This document shows, in pieces, positions 1-8,421 of a stretch of 57,608 nt of DNA. Numbering within the stretch: the stretch's first letter is position 1; the number at the start of each line of letters is the position of its first letter. Below the pieces are notes generated by a model. The model saw nothing but the letters and a program-made list of their open reading frames with translations. It was not told the DNA's origin and made no database searches. The stretch spans positions 1 to 57,608 of the forward strand of contig JAFSRD010000009.1 of assembly GCA_017446265.1 (NCBI GenBank), given 5' to 3'. The position numbers were made by a program, and so were the translations under genes. The DNA is from Treponema sp. (GTDB taxonomy: Bacteria > Spirochaetota > Spirochaetia > Treponematales > Treponemataceae).

Positions 1-332
1 CCCGTCGCAATAATAAGTTCATCATAGCTTTCTTTGTACTCGCCCTTATCCGATGTTACCGTTACGGTTTTTTCTTGTGGATTAATCCGTGTTACTTCAT
101 TTCGTACACGAACATCAATATTAAATCGCTCTTTCATTAACTCTGGCGTTTGTAATAGTAGGTTTTCTCGCATTGTAATGACATCGCCCACATAATAGGG
201 AAGCCCACAATTTGCATAACTAATGTAGCCGCCGCGCTCTAATACAACGATTTCCATTTTTTCGTCAAGTCGGCGTAATCGAGCCGCCGCCGTTGCCCCA
301 CCTGCAACACCGCCAATAATTACTGTTTTCAT
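1..332 (-). CDS. CoA-disulfide reductase / NADH oxidase-like flavoprotein (3' end outside window)
   Basis: The first about 110 residues of a pyridine-nucleotide-disulfide oxidoreductase are visible; the rest lies beyond the left edge. The N-terminus begins MKTVIIGGVAGGATAAARLR, a Rossmann FAD-binding motif. Around residues 39-48 it has SYANCGLPYY, which in the CoA-disulfide reductase/NADH oxidase family carries the single redox-active cysteine (Cys42). Family members reduce CoA disulfide, polysulfide or oxygen with NAD(P)H in the cytoplasm; which one applies here cannot be told from this fragment. The ATG at 330-332 is preceded by GGAGA at good spacing. Codons such as TTA and CGA look unlike the CTC/CGC-rich usage of the neighbours, suggesting acquisition by transfer (inference). 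Confidence 0.85.
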   Translation of the reverse strand, partial: MKTVIIGGVAGGATAAARLRRLDEKMEIVVLERGGYISYANCGLPYYVGDVITMRENLLLQTPELMKERFNIDVRVRNEVTRINPQEKTVTVTSDKGEYKESYDELIIAT

Positions 333-438
333 AAAATTATTCTCCAAAATAGTGTAGTATAAAATTTATTAAAATCTCTAGCTGGTCGTCAATATACATC
401 TCTAAAAGACACGGAATTCAGTTTTTAAATAGCAGCCG

Positions 439-2307
439 TTATTCTTGCGATGCGGCTATAACGTCTTTTTTTCTCCATATGCGCGCTTCGTACAGCTGCA
501 TGTCCACGCCTCTGGAGCCGCTCGTATACACAAGCTCACAGCCTTTTCCATCAAAGCTCGCTGTACGTTCCGACATGCCAAGATTGCAGTCTATGATATA
601 TTCGCCGTCGCTCCCTGTCCGCTTGTAGCAAAAACGGTTTTTCCGCTTGTCGAGCACTTCAAAACTGCCATATATAAGCGCATCACTATTTTTGCGCATG
701 GCGATAAGCGTGCGATATGTCTCTGTAATTTCTTCGTCAACTGTCTGTATCATGTGCGCGCTCGTTGCACGCGGGAACGTATTCCACGGCAAAAGCACAC
801 GTGCATGCTCGCGCGTTCCTGCAAGAATTGTGTTGAACGCTTCCGCCTTTGATTTTTTTTCGAGCAGCTCTGCGTAATAGCGTTTTGACTCAACATCTGT
901 AATTTCATCAATTGAAGCGAATGCGTAATTGACAAGCCCCATTTCGTCGCCCTGATACACAAACGGCGTACCGTTAAGCGTAAACTGCATGACAGCGAGC
1001 AGTTTTTGAATTGGCATACGGCACTCAGTGCGGCTAGTAATTTTACTCGTCATGCGTGGATTGTCGTGATTGTTGTAAAAGAGCGACATGCGGCAGTTGT
1101 TTCCATATTGCGTAAGCCACTCCACAATAAAATCACGGTAGTAATTCAAATCGTATTCGTAGTCGTCCCAACGCACATGACCGGGCATCTCAAGGTGGTC
1201 GAATGCAAAGAGCATGTCTATTTCCTTGCGCTCTTCACCAGTTAAAAGGCGCGCCATTTCCAAGCCTACACCAGGCGTCTCACCGACAGAAAATGCATTG
1301 TGCGCCTTGAACGCTTTTTCGTGCAACTCGCGCAAGTATTCATGCAAGTGGGGGCCATAAAAATACTGTTCAATGCCAGTAAACCCCATAAGGTTGCCAA
1401 TTGCCTCATCGCCGTTGGGCAAATCTTTGCCTTTTGAAATATAATTGATGACATCCATGCGAAAGCCGTCAACGCCTTTGTCAAGCCACCAGTTTATCAT
1501 CTCGATAATATCGCGGCGCACATTTTTATTGTCCCAGTTCAAATCAATCTGTTTTGGCGAAAAAAGATGCAACGCCCACACGCGCTCTTTTTCATAATAA
1601 TTCCATGCGCTTCCCGAAAAAAATGACGTCCAATTGTTTGGCGCTGTACGAGTGCCGTCATCTTTTTTAATAAAATAATAATTCCTGTATTTTGATTTTT
1701 GATGCCCAAGCGCTTCTTTAAACCATGCGTGTTCATCAGACGTGTGATTTACAACTAAATCCATGATAATGCGCATGCCGCGCTTGTGCACTTCCTTGAG
1801 CAGCTTGTTAAAATCTGCCATTGTGCCGAACGCTTTGAGGATTTTACGATAATCGCGGATGTCATAGCCGTTGTCGTCGTTGGGAGAATCGTAGATGGGA
1901 GAAAGCCACAGCGCATCAATTCCCAAGTCGCGCAGATAGTCGAGCTTGGAAATGATGCCTTGCAAGTCGCCAACGCCGTCTCCATTTGAGTCGCAAAACG
2001 AGCGCGGATAAATCTGATAAAAAACAGCTTCTTTCCACCATGCATGCGTAATTTTTCCGTCGCGCGGCGCATTGTTTGCCGTTTCTTGATTGAGCAATTT
2101 TATGAGCGTTTCAAAAAAATGCGGCGAAAGCTTTCTTTTAGCAAAGCGCGCAAGCGTTTTTACCTTTATGCGCGACACAAACCGATTTGCGGCAAGTTTT
2201 TTAGATTTGCCGAGTTGCAACAATATCTTATCGACTACATCATGACCTATAGGCGTTGCATACAGCTCGCCAAGCGTACTTTCCATAGAAATCAATTCAG
2301 GCGCCAT
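439..2307 (-). CDS. GH13 alpha-glucosidase (oligo-1,6-glucosidase type)
   Basis: Predicted cytoplasmic alpha-glucosidase of glycoside hydrolase family 13, 622 residues, cleaving imported alpha-linked oligosaccharides. The GH13 regions are present: DLVVNH near residues 183-188, GFRMDVIN with nucleophile Asp about 285, VGETPG with acid/base Glu about 343, and NNHDNPR with Asp about 415. QIDLNW matches the QPDLN signature of the oligo-1,6-glucosidase group, and a valine after the nucleophile is associated there with alpha-1,6 preference. About 88 residues precede the usual start of the barrel (WWKEAVFYQIYP) and form a helical, lysine-rich extension. The ATG at 2305-2307 was chosen because it follows GAGGTG and overlaps the stop of the symporter gene, so translation is probably coupled. 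A longer reading upstream would lie inside the symporter gene. The exact substrate is unknown. Confidence 0.9.
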   Translation of the reverse strand: MAPELISMESTLGELYATPIGHDVVDKILLQLGKSKKLAANRFVSRIKVKTLARFAKRKLSPHFFETLIKLLNQETANNAPRDGKITHAWWKEAVFYQIYPRSFCDSNGDGVGDLQGIISKLDYLRDLGIDALWLSPIYDSPNDDNGYDIRDYRKILKAFGTMADFNKLLKEVHKRGMRIIMDLVVNHTSDEHAWFKEALGHQKSKYRNYYFIKKDDGTRTAPNNWTSFFSGSAWNYYEKERVWALHLFSPKQIDLNWDNKNVRRDIIEMINWWLDKGVDGFRMDVINYISKGKDLPNGDEAIGNLMGFTGIEQYFYGPHLHEYLRELHEKAFKAHNAFSVGETPGVGLEMARLLTGEERKEIDMLFAFDHLEMPGHVRWDDYEYDLNYYRDFIVEWLTQYGNNCRMSLFYNNHDNPRMTSKITSRTECRMPIQKLLAVMQFTLNGTPFVYQGDEMGLVNYAFASIDEITDVESKRYYAELLEKKSKAEAFNTILAGTREHARVLLPWNTFPRATSAHMIQTVDEEITETYRTLIAMRKNSDALIYGSFEVLDKRKNRFCYKRTGSDGEYIIDCNLGMSERTASFDGKGCELVYTSGSRGVDMQLYEARIWRKKDVIAASQE

Positions 2308-3670
2308 GATGCACCTCGCGTCGCGCTTTGTTTTCATCAATAATTTTTTTATATGTCTTTTCATCAAGAACATATTTTTTGCTCCACAGCAAGAATCCTG
2401 CCACGATGCAGATAAGCGGAAAAATCATCATGGCGACTTTTAAAATTGTCAATCCGCTTTCCGTCATATCTGCTTTGCCCTGCGCATCGTTCATGCCTGA
2501 AATGATGACGGTAAACCCGACAATGCCACTTGCAATCGCTCCACCCGTTTTATTGATGAACGGCTGCAATGCAAGACTTACACTGTCGTTACGCTTGTGA
2601 AATTTCCACTCGCCGTATTCAACACTGTCTGTGAGAAACATGAGGCACATGAGCTGTATAAATGCTTCTCCAACAAAAATCAAAACACCTGCTGCGCCCA
2701 CAAAAATCATTGTTGACAGCGGTGCAAAAAAGAAAATCACATAGCCGACGCAGACGAGAAATATTGCAAACAAGTAGAGCGCACGGCGGTCAAATTTTTT
2801 TGAGAGCAATGGAAAAATTATTAACGCCGCAATCTGAGAAACGCCAAGTATGACTGCAAAAATAGAATACATGTTTTCGTTTCCGTATGCGTATTTGAAA
2901 TAATACAGCCCGAACGCAGTTGTCGTCATGTAACCAATCATAAAAAGAGCCATTGAAGAGGCAGCAGTGAGCAGCTGATCATTTTTAAAAATGGCACGAA
3001 ACATCTCTTTTATACTCGTGTGTTCATGCGCACGGCTAGCTTCTTCGCCCGACTCATGCACACCGAACACAGTAATCATCTGAAACAAAATCATAGCTGC
3101 CACGATGACAAGCGCAAACAAAAACCAACCGCGCTGCAAACTGCCTGCCATGTTGCCGAGCATATTTGTAGCAGGCACAATAAGCGTAACGACAAAAAAA
3201 AGTCCGATGCTTGCACAGATGCGTGCAATCGCTCCTATCTTTTCGCGCTCTTTTTGGTCTTTTGTCAACGATGGAATCATTGACCAATATGCAATATCAT
3301 TCATCGTCCACGCAATGCCCCACATGAGATAGACGACTGCAAAAAATGCAATGAATGCACCACCTGAAAGCCCAAAATCACAAAAGAGGAGCAGCACTAT
3401 GACGGACGCACAAAACAGCCCTACAACAATCCACGGTTTGAATCGTCCCCATTTTGTGTGCGTGTTGTCAACAATCATGCCCATGAACGGGTCGTTGAGT
3501 GCGTCAAAGATGCGGCAGCACAGCATGATTGCAGTAACCCATGCAAGCGTGCCGCTTGAAACAGCAACAACATCTGTGAGATAGAAAATGAGATACATGC
3601 TCACCATGCTGTACACCATATCGCGCCCGATAGTGCCGAGCCCGTATGTAAAACGATTTGAACCGTTCAC
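2297..3670 (-). CDS. GPH-family (glycoside-pentoside-hexuronide) sugar:cation symporter
   Basis: Polytopic inner-membrane protein of about 457 residues with roughly 12 hydrophobic segments. The opening NRFTYGLGTIGRDMVYSMV and the cytoplasmic loop DNTHTKWGRFKPW are typical of the melibiose-carrier-like GPH family, which couples sugar uptake to Na+ or H+. The start is taken as GTG at 3668-3670, eight bases after AAGGAG; this places it 34 bp behind hslU and removes a non-membrane N-terminal extension. The gene overlaps the following GH13 glucosidase gene, so the pair probably imports and hydrolyses an alpha-glucoside. Both hang at the end of the xerC-hslVU transcription unit, an unusual place for sugar genes. 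The substrate cannot be read from sequence. Confidence 0.9.
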   Translation of the reverse strand: MNGSNRFTYGLGTIGRDMVYSMVSMYLIFYLTDVVAVSSGTLAWVTAIMLCCRIFDALNDPFMGMIVDNTHTKWGRFKPWIVVGLFCASVIVLLLFCDFGLSGGAFIAFFAVVYLMWGIAWTMNDIAYWSMIPSLTKDQKEREKIGAIARICASIGLFFVVTLIVPATNMLGNMAGSLQRGWFLFALVIVAAMILFQMITVFGVHESGEEASRAHEHTSIKEMFRAIFKNDQLLTAASSMALFMIGYMTTTAFGLYYFKYAYGNENMYSIFAVILGVSQIAALIIFPLLSKKFDRRALYLFAIFLVCVGYVIFFFAPLSTMIFVGAAGVLIFVGEAFIQLMCLMFLTDSVEYGEWKFHKRNDSVSLALQPFINKTGGAIASGIVGFTVIISGMNDAQGKADMTESGLTILKVAMMIFPLICIVAGFLLWSKKYVLDEKTYKKIIDENKARREVHHGA

Positions 3671-3704
3671 GCAAAGCACTCCTTTTGAAAATGATGAGCA
3701 GACG

Positions 3705-5213
3705 TTACAAAATGTAGCGCGACATGTCATGGTCGGTAACAACATCTTTAAGTTTTTCATCGACATATGGCGCGTCAATCGCAATCGTTTCGCCTTTGTG
3801 CTCGTCCGCAGTAAACGAAATGTCGTCGAGCACTTTTTCCATAATTGTGTGCAGACGGCGGGCACCTATGTTTTCGCTCTTTGCATTCACGTCTTCTGCA
3901 AGAAAACTCATGCGGTCTATTGCAGCTTCGGTAAAGTTTACGGTAACTTCTTCTGTTGCAAGGAGCGCCGTATACTGTTTGGTGAGCGCGTTTTTTGGCT
4001 CGGTGAGGATGCGGCGGAACTCCTCTTTTTTGAGCGCATCAAGCTCTACGCGAAGCGGAAAACGCCCCTGCAGTTCGGGAATTAAATCGCTCGGAGCTGC
4101 AACGCTGAATGCACCTGCTGCTATAAACAGAATGTGCGATGTGTCTACGACGCCGTACTTTGTGTTCACATTGCTGCCTTCCACAATAGGCAAAATGTCT
4201 CGCTGCACGCCTTCGCGAGAAACGTCCTGCCCATGCGACTCACTGCTCTTTGTCGCAATTTTGTCGATTTCGTCTATGAATATGATGCCGTTTTGCTCAA
4301 CACGTTTTTTCGCTTCGTCTGCAACTTTGTCGCGGTCAATCATGCCGTCAAGCACATCTTCTGAAATGATTTTGCGCGCCTCATGCACGGTGACTATGCG
4401 TTTTTTCGCCCTGTTTCCGCCTGCAAACATGCCCGCGATGCTCTGCATGGAGTTTTCTAAATCTTCCATGTTGCCGCCCGCGATGATTTCCATGCTCGGC
4501 ATCTGAAACTGAGGATGAATGGTGATTTCAACCTCGCGATCTTCAAGCTTGCCCTCACGCAACATTTGGCGTAATTTTTCGCGCGTGGAATCCTCTTTTT
4601 TGCGCTCCTCAATATGTGCATCAACAATTTCTTTAGAATCGCTCCCGTCAGCAGCAGAAGTTGATGCGGTGCTTGCGCTTGGTTTTGCCATGCCAAAAAT
4701 ATTTCCGAGCACTGCCGCATCCTTGCGCTCATTTGCCTTTGCCTTGCGGTCTTTTTCAGCAGAACCAGGCAAAAGCAAGTCGAGCAACTTGTCTTCTACG
4801 AGCGGTATGCTTTTTTCACGGAGAAGGTCCTCCATTTCCGCCTTTACGTCGTTGAAACCGACAGCCATTAAGTCGCGCACCATAGATTCAACGTCGCGCC
4901 CCACATAGCCCACTTCAGTGTACTTTGTTGCTTCCACTTTCAAAAACGGTGCGTTGCACAACTTTGCAAGTCTGCGGGCAATCTCAGTTTTTCCAACGCC
5001 AGTAGGTCCAATCATCAGAATATTTTTTGGAGCAACTTCGTCGCGAATGTCTTCGGGAAGTTTGAGACGGCGCCAGCGGTTTCGCAGTGCAACTGCAACT
5101 GCTTTTTTTGCGTTTTCCTGTCCAATGATGTACTGGTCAAGGCGCAAGACAATCTCTTTAGGCGTCAAATCTGTATGAAGCTCTGTTCCCGTACTCACGT
5201 TTGTTTCTGTCAT
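3705..5213 (-). CDS. hslU: ATP-dependent protease ATPase subunit HslU
   Basis: AAA+ unfoldase of the HslUV (ClpYQ) protease, 502 residues. Visible features are the N-terminal LTPKEIVLRLDQYIIGQ, Walker A GPTGVGKT at about residues 69-76, the pore-loop region TKYTEVGYVGRDVES, an intermediate (I) domain with a charged linker, Walker B IIFIDEID, and the C-terminal tail MSRYIL. In characterised HslU this tail docks into HslV. The ATG at 5211-5213 is used because AGGGG precedes it; an upstream in-frame ATG at 5261 has no such site. It follows hslV by 58 bp in the xerC-hslV-hslU order known from Firmicutes codV-codW-codX. Confidence 0.97.
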   Translation of the reverse strand: MTETNVSTGTELHTDLTPKEIVLRLDQYIIGQENAKKAVAVALRNRWRRLKLPEDIRDEVAPKNILMIGPTGVGKTEIARRLAKLCNAPFLKVEATKYTEVGYVGRDVESMVRDLMAVGFNDVKAEMEDLLREKSIPLVEDKLLDLLLPGSAEKDRKAKANERKDAAVLGNIFGMAKPSASTASTSAADGSDSKEIVDAHIEERKKEDSTREKLRQMLREGKLEDREVEITIHPQFQMPSMEIIAGGNMEDLENSMQSIAGMFAGGNRAKKRIVTVHEARKIISEDVLDGMIDRDKVADEAKKRVEQNGIIFIDEIDKIATKSSESHGQDVSREGVQRDILPIVEGSNVNTKYGVVDTSHILFIAAGAFSVAAPSDLIPELQGRFPLRVELDALKKEEFRRILTEPKNALTKQYTALLATEEVTVNFTEAAIDRMSFLAEDVNAKSENIGARRLHTIMEKVLDDISFTADEHKGETIAIDAPYVDEKLKDVVTDHDMSRYIL

Positions 5214-5271
5214 GTAAACCCCTATGTGCGGTACGCCGCTTTTTTTAAGTATGTTGAGCAATCAACACTCA

Positions 5272-5808
5272 TCAGCAATCTTCTACAATAATGTTGCTGT
5301 TTGTATAAATGCAGATTTTACCTGCAATGGCAAGACTCTTTTCTGCAATCTCTTTTGCGCTCATGTCAGACGACTCAAGATATGCAAGCGCGGCAGCATA
5401 CGCAAAGTTTCCTCCGCTCCCGATTGCGCACACATCATTTTCTGGCTCAATCACATTGCCATCACCAGAAATGAGCAAAATTTTTCCACTATCTGCAACA
5501 AGCAACTGCGCCTCAAGCTTTTGCAACATTCTGTCTGTGCGCCACGCTTTTGCAAGTTCCACAGCTGAACGGCTGATGTCGCCGTGCCGCTCTTTGAGCT
5601 TTTCTTCAAATTTGTCAAGCAATGTCAATGCATCGGCGACAGAGCCAGCAAAACCAGCAAGCACTTTTCCGTCATAGATTTTTTTTACTTTACATGCATT
5701 TCCCTTTACTACGGTGTTTCCCGCAGTCACCTGCCCGTCTCCCGCCATAGCAACTTTTCCATTGCGCCGCACCGCAATGACTGTAGTGCTGCGTATTTTT
5801 TTATCCAT
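5272..5808 (-). CDS. hslV: ATP-dependent protease peptidase subunit HslV
   Basis: Proteasome-like peptidase of the HslUV complex, 178 residues. The N-terminus reads [18 protein letters not shown]; alignment by eye with E. coli (MTTIVSVRR) places the catalytic threonine at Thr8, so a seven-residue leader must be removed to expose it, as with Bacillus CodW, which also has a short leader. Other family signatures are [37 protein letters not shown] and AIGSGGNFA. The ATG at 5806-5808 is preceded by GAGGT and overlaps the end of xerC. An alternative ATG at 5823 would lengthen the leader further. Confidence 0.96.
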   Translation of the reverse strand: MDKKIRSTTVIAVRRNGKVAMAGDGQVTAGNTVVKGNACKVKKIYDGKVLAGFAGSVADALTLLDKFEEKLKERHGDISRSAVELAKAWRTDRMLQKLEAQLLVADSGKILLISGDGNVIEPENDVCAIGSGGNFAYAAALAYLESSDMSAKEIAEKSLAIAGKICIYTNSNIIVEDC

Positions 5809-6727
5809 CGTTTTTACCTCCATGAGGATGCGCTTTGTTGTACGTGTCAATCAAGCGCTGCGTCGTCATGTGCGTATAGCGCTGTGTTGTAGAAATGCTT
5901 GCATGACCGAGCAACTCTTGCACGACGCGCACATCTGCTCCGTTTGAAATTAGCGCAGTTGCACATGTGTGGCGTAGTGCATGCGGCGAAATGTGATGAT
6001 TCGTTCCCTCCGCGCCAGAATATCGTGCCACAATCCACCGTATGCCGTGAGCAGTAAGCGCGCTTCCTTGTTGGTTCACAAAAATTTGCAGCACATTGTC
6101 GCGCATTTTTTTTCTTGCAAACAACGCTTTTCGCTCTCGCATGTACAGCGCAAACGCTTCCCGCGCATCTTTTTCAAAATACACGCGCCGCTCTTTTTTG
6201 CCCTTGCCAACGACAACTGCTGAACTGTAATTGTCCATCATGTCTGCAAGCGTAAGGGAAGCAAGCTCGCTTACGCGGCAGCCTGACGAATACAGCATTT
6301 CAAGAATGGCTGAATCGCGCGCTTCCCACAGAAGCGGCTTTTCTTTTGCTGTCGCACATAATTCATCAACTTCTGCGCTTGTTAGAAATTTGGGCAACAG
6401 TTTGGGCTGTTTCACTGTCTTTATTTCCAAAGCAGGATTATTGTCAATATACTGAAATTTCTTGCAATAGGCAAAAAATGTTCTGACAGCTGCAATAAAG
6501 CGGTTGATGCTTGCGCTCGCCTTTTTTTCTTTTGAAAGATTTCCTATGCACCTGCGTATGTCTTCCGCACTCACAGACGCAATGTCAGTTTCGCCACCGA
6601 GAAAATGCGCGAACTGCGCTAAATCATTTTTGTATGCAACAACAGAGTGTTTTGACAATCCGCGCACTGCAGAAAGGTACAGGAGGAATTCATCTACACA
6701 GGGCAAAAGCAGCATTGGCTTCTTCAT
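5801..6727 (-). CDS. xerC: Tyrosine recombinase XerC-like
   Basis: Site-specific tyrosine recombinase of 308 residues, with an N-terminal SAM-like core-binding domain and a C-terminal catalytic domain. The catalytic set is complete: Arg151 (CRVSE), Lys175 (GKGKKER), His249 and Arg252 (HALRHT), His275 (LLGHASI) and Tyr284. In XerC/XerD systems two such enzymes resolve chromosome dimers at dif; the partner here is probably the second recombinase at 12489-13406. It is the first gene of a unit with hslV and hslU. The ATG has no Shine-Dalgarno, and a promoter at 6738-6766 would start RNA only about 4 nt upstream. Orthology to XerC rests on the hslVU context and length. Confidence 0.93.
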   Translation of the reverse strand: MKKPMLLLPCVDEFLLYLSAVRGLSKHSVVAYKNDLAQFAHFLGGETDIASVSAEDIRRCIGNLSKEKKASASINRFIAAVRTFFAYCKKFQYIDNNPALEIKTVKQPKLLPKFLTSAEVDELCATAKEKPLLWEARDSAILEMLYSSGCRVSELASLTLADMMDNYSSAVVVGKGKKERRVYFEKDAREAFALYMRERKALFARKKMRDNVLQIFVNQQGSALTAHGIRWIVARYSGAEGTNHHISPHALRHTCATALISNGADVRVVQELLGHASISTTQRYTHMTTQRLIDTYNKAHPHGGKNDG

Positions 6728-6737
6728 TACGGTTTAA

Positions 6738-6766
6738 AATATACAGCATTTCAAATAAAAAAGCAA
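6738..6766 (-). promoter_or_regulatory. Promoter of xerC-hslVU unit
   Basis: On the minus strand TTGCTT (6761-6766) and TATATT (6738-6743) are separated by 17 bp. The expected +1 is near 6731, only about four bases before the xerC ATG, which lacks a ribosome-binding site. Confidence 0.6.
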
Positions 6767-6870
6767 AAGCTTCTTCCAGCAGCACAGGAACGCCTGCGCG
6801 CCTACGACCATGCCGCATATAGAAGACCTGACCTGAAAGAAGTGTGAAAAAAACAGACTATGACCGAGTT

Positions 6871-6888
6871 TGCCGTCTGCTGACGGCA
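6871..6888. terminator. Hairpin with T-rich flank (orientation uncertain)
   Basis: TGCCGTC and GACGGCA form a perfect 7-bp stem around a TGCT loop. The T-rich flank (ACGTTTTCTTTT) follows on the plus strand, opposite to the flanking genes. It may act in both directions to separate the lactate dehydrogenase region from xerC. Confidence 0.4.
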
Positions 6889-6898
6889 ACGTTTTCTT

Positions 6899-7174
6899 TT
6901 AAGGATTGGGAAGGGAGCGCACCGTGCGGAACCCGAGATCATCAAAGTGTTGGTCAGGCTGTATAGAGTTCCTGCACGATGCGGCACAACTGCGCATGGC
7001 GGTGCTCCACGAGCCGCCGCGAAATACACGGTTAATACCTGAATCAGCACCAACAAGATCAGTCACCTGTCCTGTTCCATAGACGGCGTACCTGTCCCAG
7101 CACCATTCCCATACATTTCCGCTCATGTCAAAAAGTCCGTATCCGTTCGCTTTCCGCTGCATGTCAACACGCAT
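6899..7174 (-). pseudogene. Formylglycine-generating enzyme (SUMF1) family C-terminal remnant
   Basis: Only about 91 residues of a domain that is normally some 250 residues long remain. KANGYGLFDMSGNVWEWCWD, RVFRGGSW and a C-terminal GFRTVRSL are the hallmark end of the FGE/SUMF1 (sulfatase-modifying factor) fold, a common fold in treponemes. Reading upstream in the same frame, a stop that coincides with the lactate dehydrogenase stop codon (about 7193-7195) is reached with no room for the N-terminal domain. It therefore appears to be a deletion remnant. If translated, the conserved core would be incomplete. Confidence 0.75.
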
Positions 7175-7192
7175 GCGGCATATTCTCTTCTC

Positions 7193-8125
7193 CTACAGGG
7201 CTTCATCAACCACCTTTTGCAGTGTTTGAGCAGATATGTTCAATTCTTGTTCTTCCTGCTCGTTTAATGTGATGGGTACCGCACATTCCACACCGTCTTT
7301 TCCGACTATGGACGGCATGCTGAGTGCAATATTAGATATTCCATGATTATCATGCTGAATGCTTGATACGGGAAGGATGGATTTTTCCTCGCGCACGATT
7401 GCTTCACAGATTCGTTTTACCGACATGGCTATGCCGTAATATGTTGCGTGTTTCTTTGCGATAATTTCATATGCACTATTTTTTACATCTTGTGCAATAC
7501 GACACATCGCTTCCTCGTGGTTAAAATGACCACGCATACGGCAAAAATCGTTCAGCGGAATGCCTGACACATTGGCGCTGCTCCATGCAGCAATTTCGCT
7601 GTCACCGTGCTCACCGATAATAAACGCGTGCACAGAGCGGCTGTCAACCTGCAAGCGTTCTCCCAGCAAAAACTTTAATCTGGCAGTGTCAAGTACCGTT
7701 CCAGAACCAAACACTCTGTTTTCTGGAAAGGCGCTAAATTTCACTGCCGCATAGGTAAGAATGTCTACGGGGTTTGCAACAACAAGCAATATTGCATGAC
7801 GATTGTGCAATGCAATCTCTGGAATGACAGACTGAAATATAGCGACATTCTTTTTTACCAAATCAAGGCGCGTTTCACCAGGCTTTTGTCCTACGCCTGC
7901 GGTAACAATGACAAGCGCTGCATCAGAGAGGTCATCATAATCTCCGGCGTAAATCTGCATCGGCCTTGCAAACGGAAGTCCGTGGCTAATATCAAGCGCT
8001 TCCCCCTCCGCCTTTTCTTTCGAAGCGTCAATCAATACCATTTCTGAGAAAAGCCCGCTTTCCATAAGGGCAAACGCAGATGCCGAGCCGACAAAACCGC
8101 ATCCCACAACTGCAACTTTTCTCAT
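7193..8125 (-). CDS. ldh: L-lactate dehydrogenase
   Basis: NAD-dependent 2-hydroxyacid dehydrogenase of the LDH/MDH family, about 310 residues, interconverting pyruvate and lactate in fermentation. The Rossmann motif VAVVGCGFVGSASA opens the protein. AGVGQKPGETRLDL carries Gln at the substrate-specificity position (malate dehydrogenases have Arg), and VHAFIIGEHGDSE contains the catalytic His. The start is ambiguous: ATG 8123-8125 (MRKVAVVG) has AGGT upstream and gives normal family length; in-frame ATG 8182 and GTG 8197 would add 19-24 residues. No operon partner is evident, and the FGE remnant follows directly. Confidence 0.9.
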   Translation of the reverse strand: MRKVAVVGCGFVGSASAFALMESGLFSEMVLIDASKEKAEGEALDISHGLPFARPMQIYAGDYDDLSDAALVIVTAGVGQKPGETRLDLVKKNVAIFQSVIPEIALHNRHAILLVVANPVDILTYAAVKFSAFPENRVFGSGTVLDTARLKFLLGERLQVDSRSVHAFIIGEHGDSEIAAWSSANVSGIPLNDFCRMRGHFNHEEAMCRIAQDVKNSAYEIIAKKHATYYGIAMSVKRICEAIVREEKSILPVSSIQHDNHGISNIALSMPSIVGKDGVECAVPITLNEQEEQELNISAQTLQKVVDEAL

Positions 8126-8314
8126 ATTTACCTGTGCCATTCCAGAAAGTCCGCTCATTCTGGCAATAGAAGAGTTACCCATTATCACTTTTCCCACTGA
8201 TATATTTACTATTTAGGACTGATTTGTTTGCCAATTTTTAATAATTTATATTATCATCTTTCTTTCTTTTTGTCTATGCCTGAACTGATATTTGCACGAA
8301 AATCAATACAGTTT

Positions 8315-8331
8315 GTAGCACGAAGTGCTAC
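8315..8331. repeat. Short perfect hairpin in ldh/topA intergenic region
   Basis: GTAGCAC and GTGCTAC are separated by GAA (7-bp stem, 3-nt loop). It lies in the 224-296 bp spacer downstream of topA, where no gene was seen. No U-tract follows, so its role is unknown; it could be part of a topA terminator or an operator. Confidence 0.4.
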
Positions 8332-8421
8332 ATTGCACTCTCCGCACGAATCAACATGCTCAAATTTAAAAATTTCGATTTACGCTTGCCAAGCTTCATT
8401 CAGAAATAACGCATGCTGCGC

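Noticed and set aside
2308-2373. Longer N-terminus of the GH13 protein
   Set aside because: It would lie inside the symporter gene; the ATG at 2307 has GAGGTG and gives stop/start coupling.
3671-3865. Longer N-terminus of the GPH symporter
   Set aside because: It would overlap hslU, and the segment is non-membrane and Cys/Arg-rich; GTG 3670 has AAGGAG.
5801-6727. Phage or integron integrase
   Set aside because: Context with hslVU and the usual Xer length point to housekeeping XerC; no phage genes or att repeats nearby.
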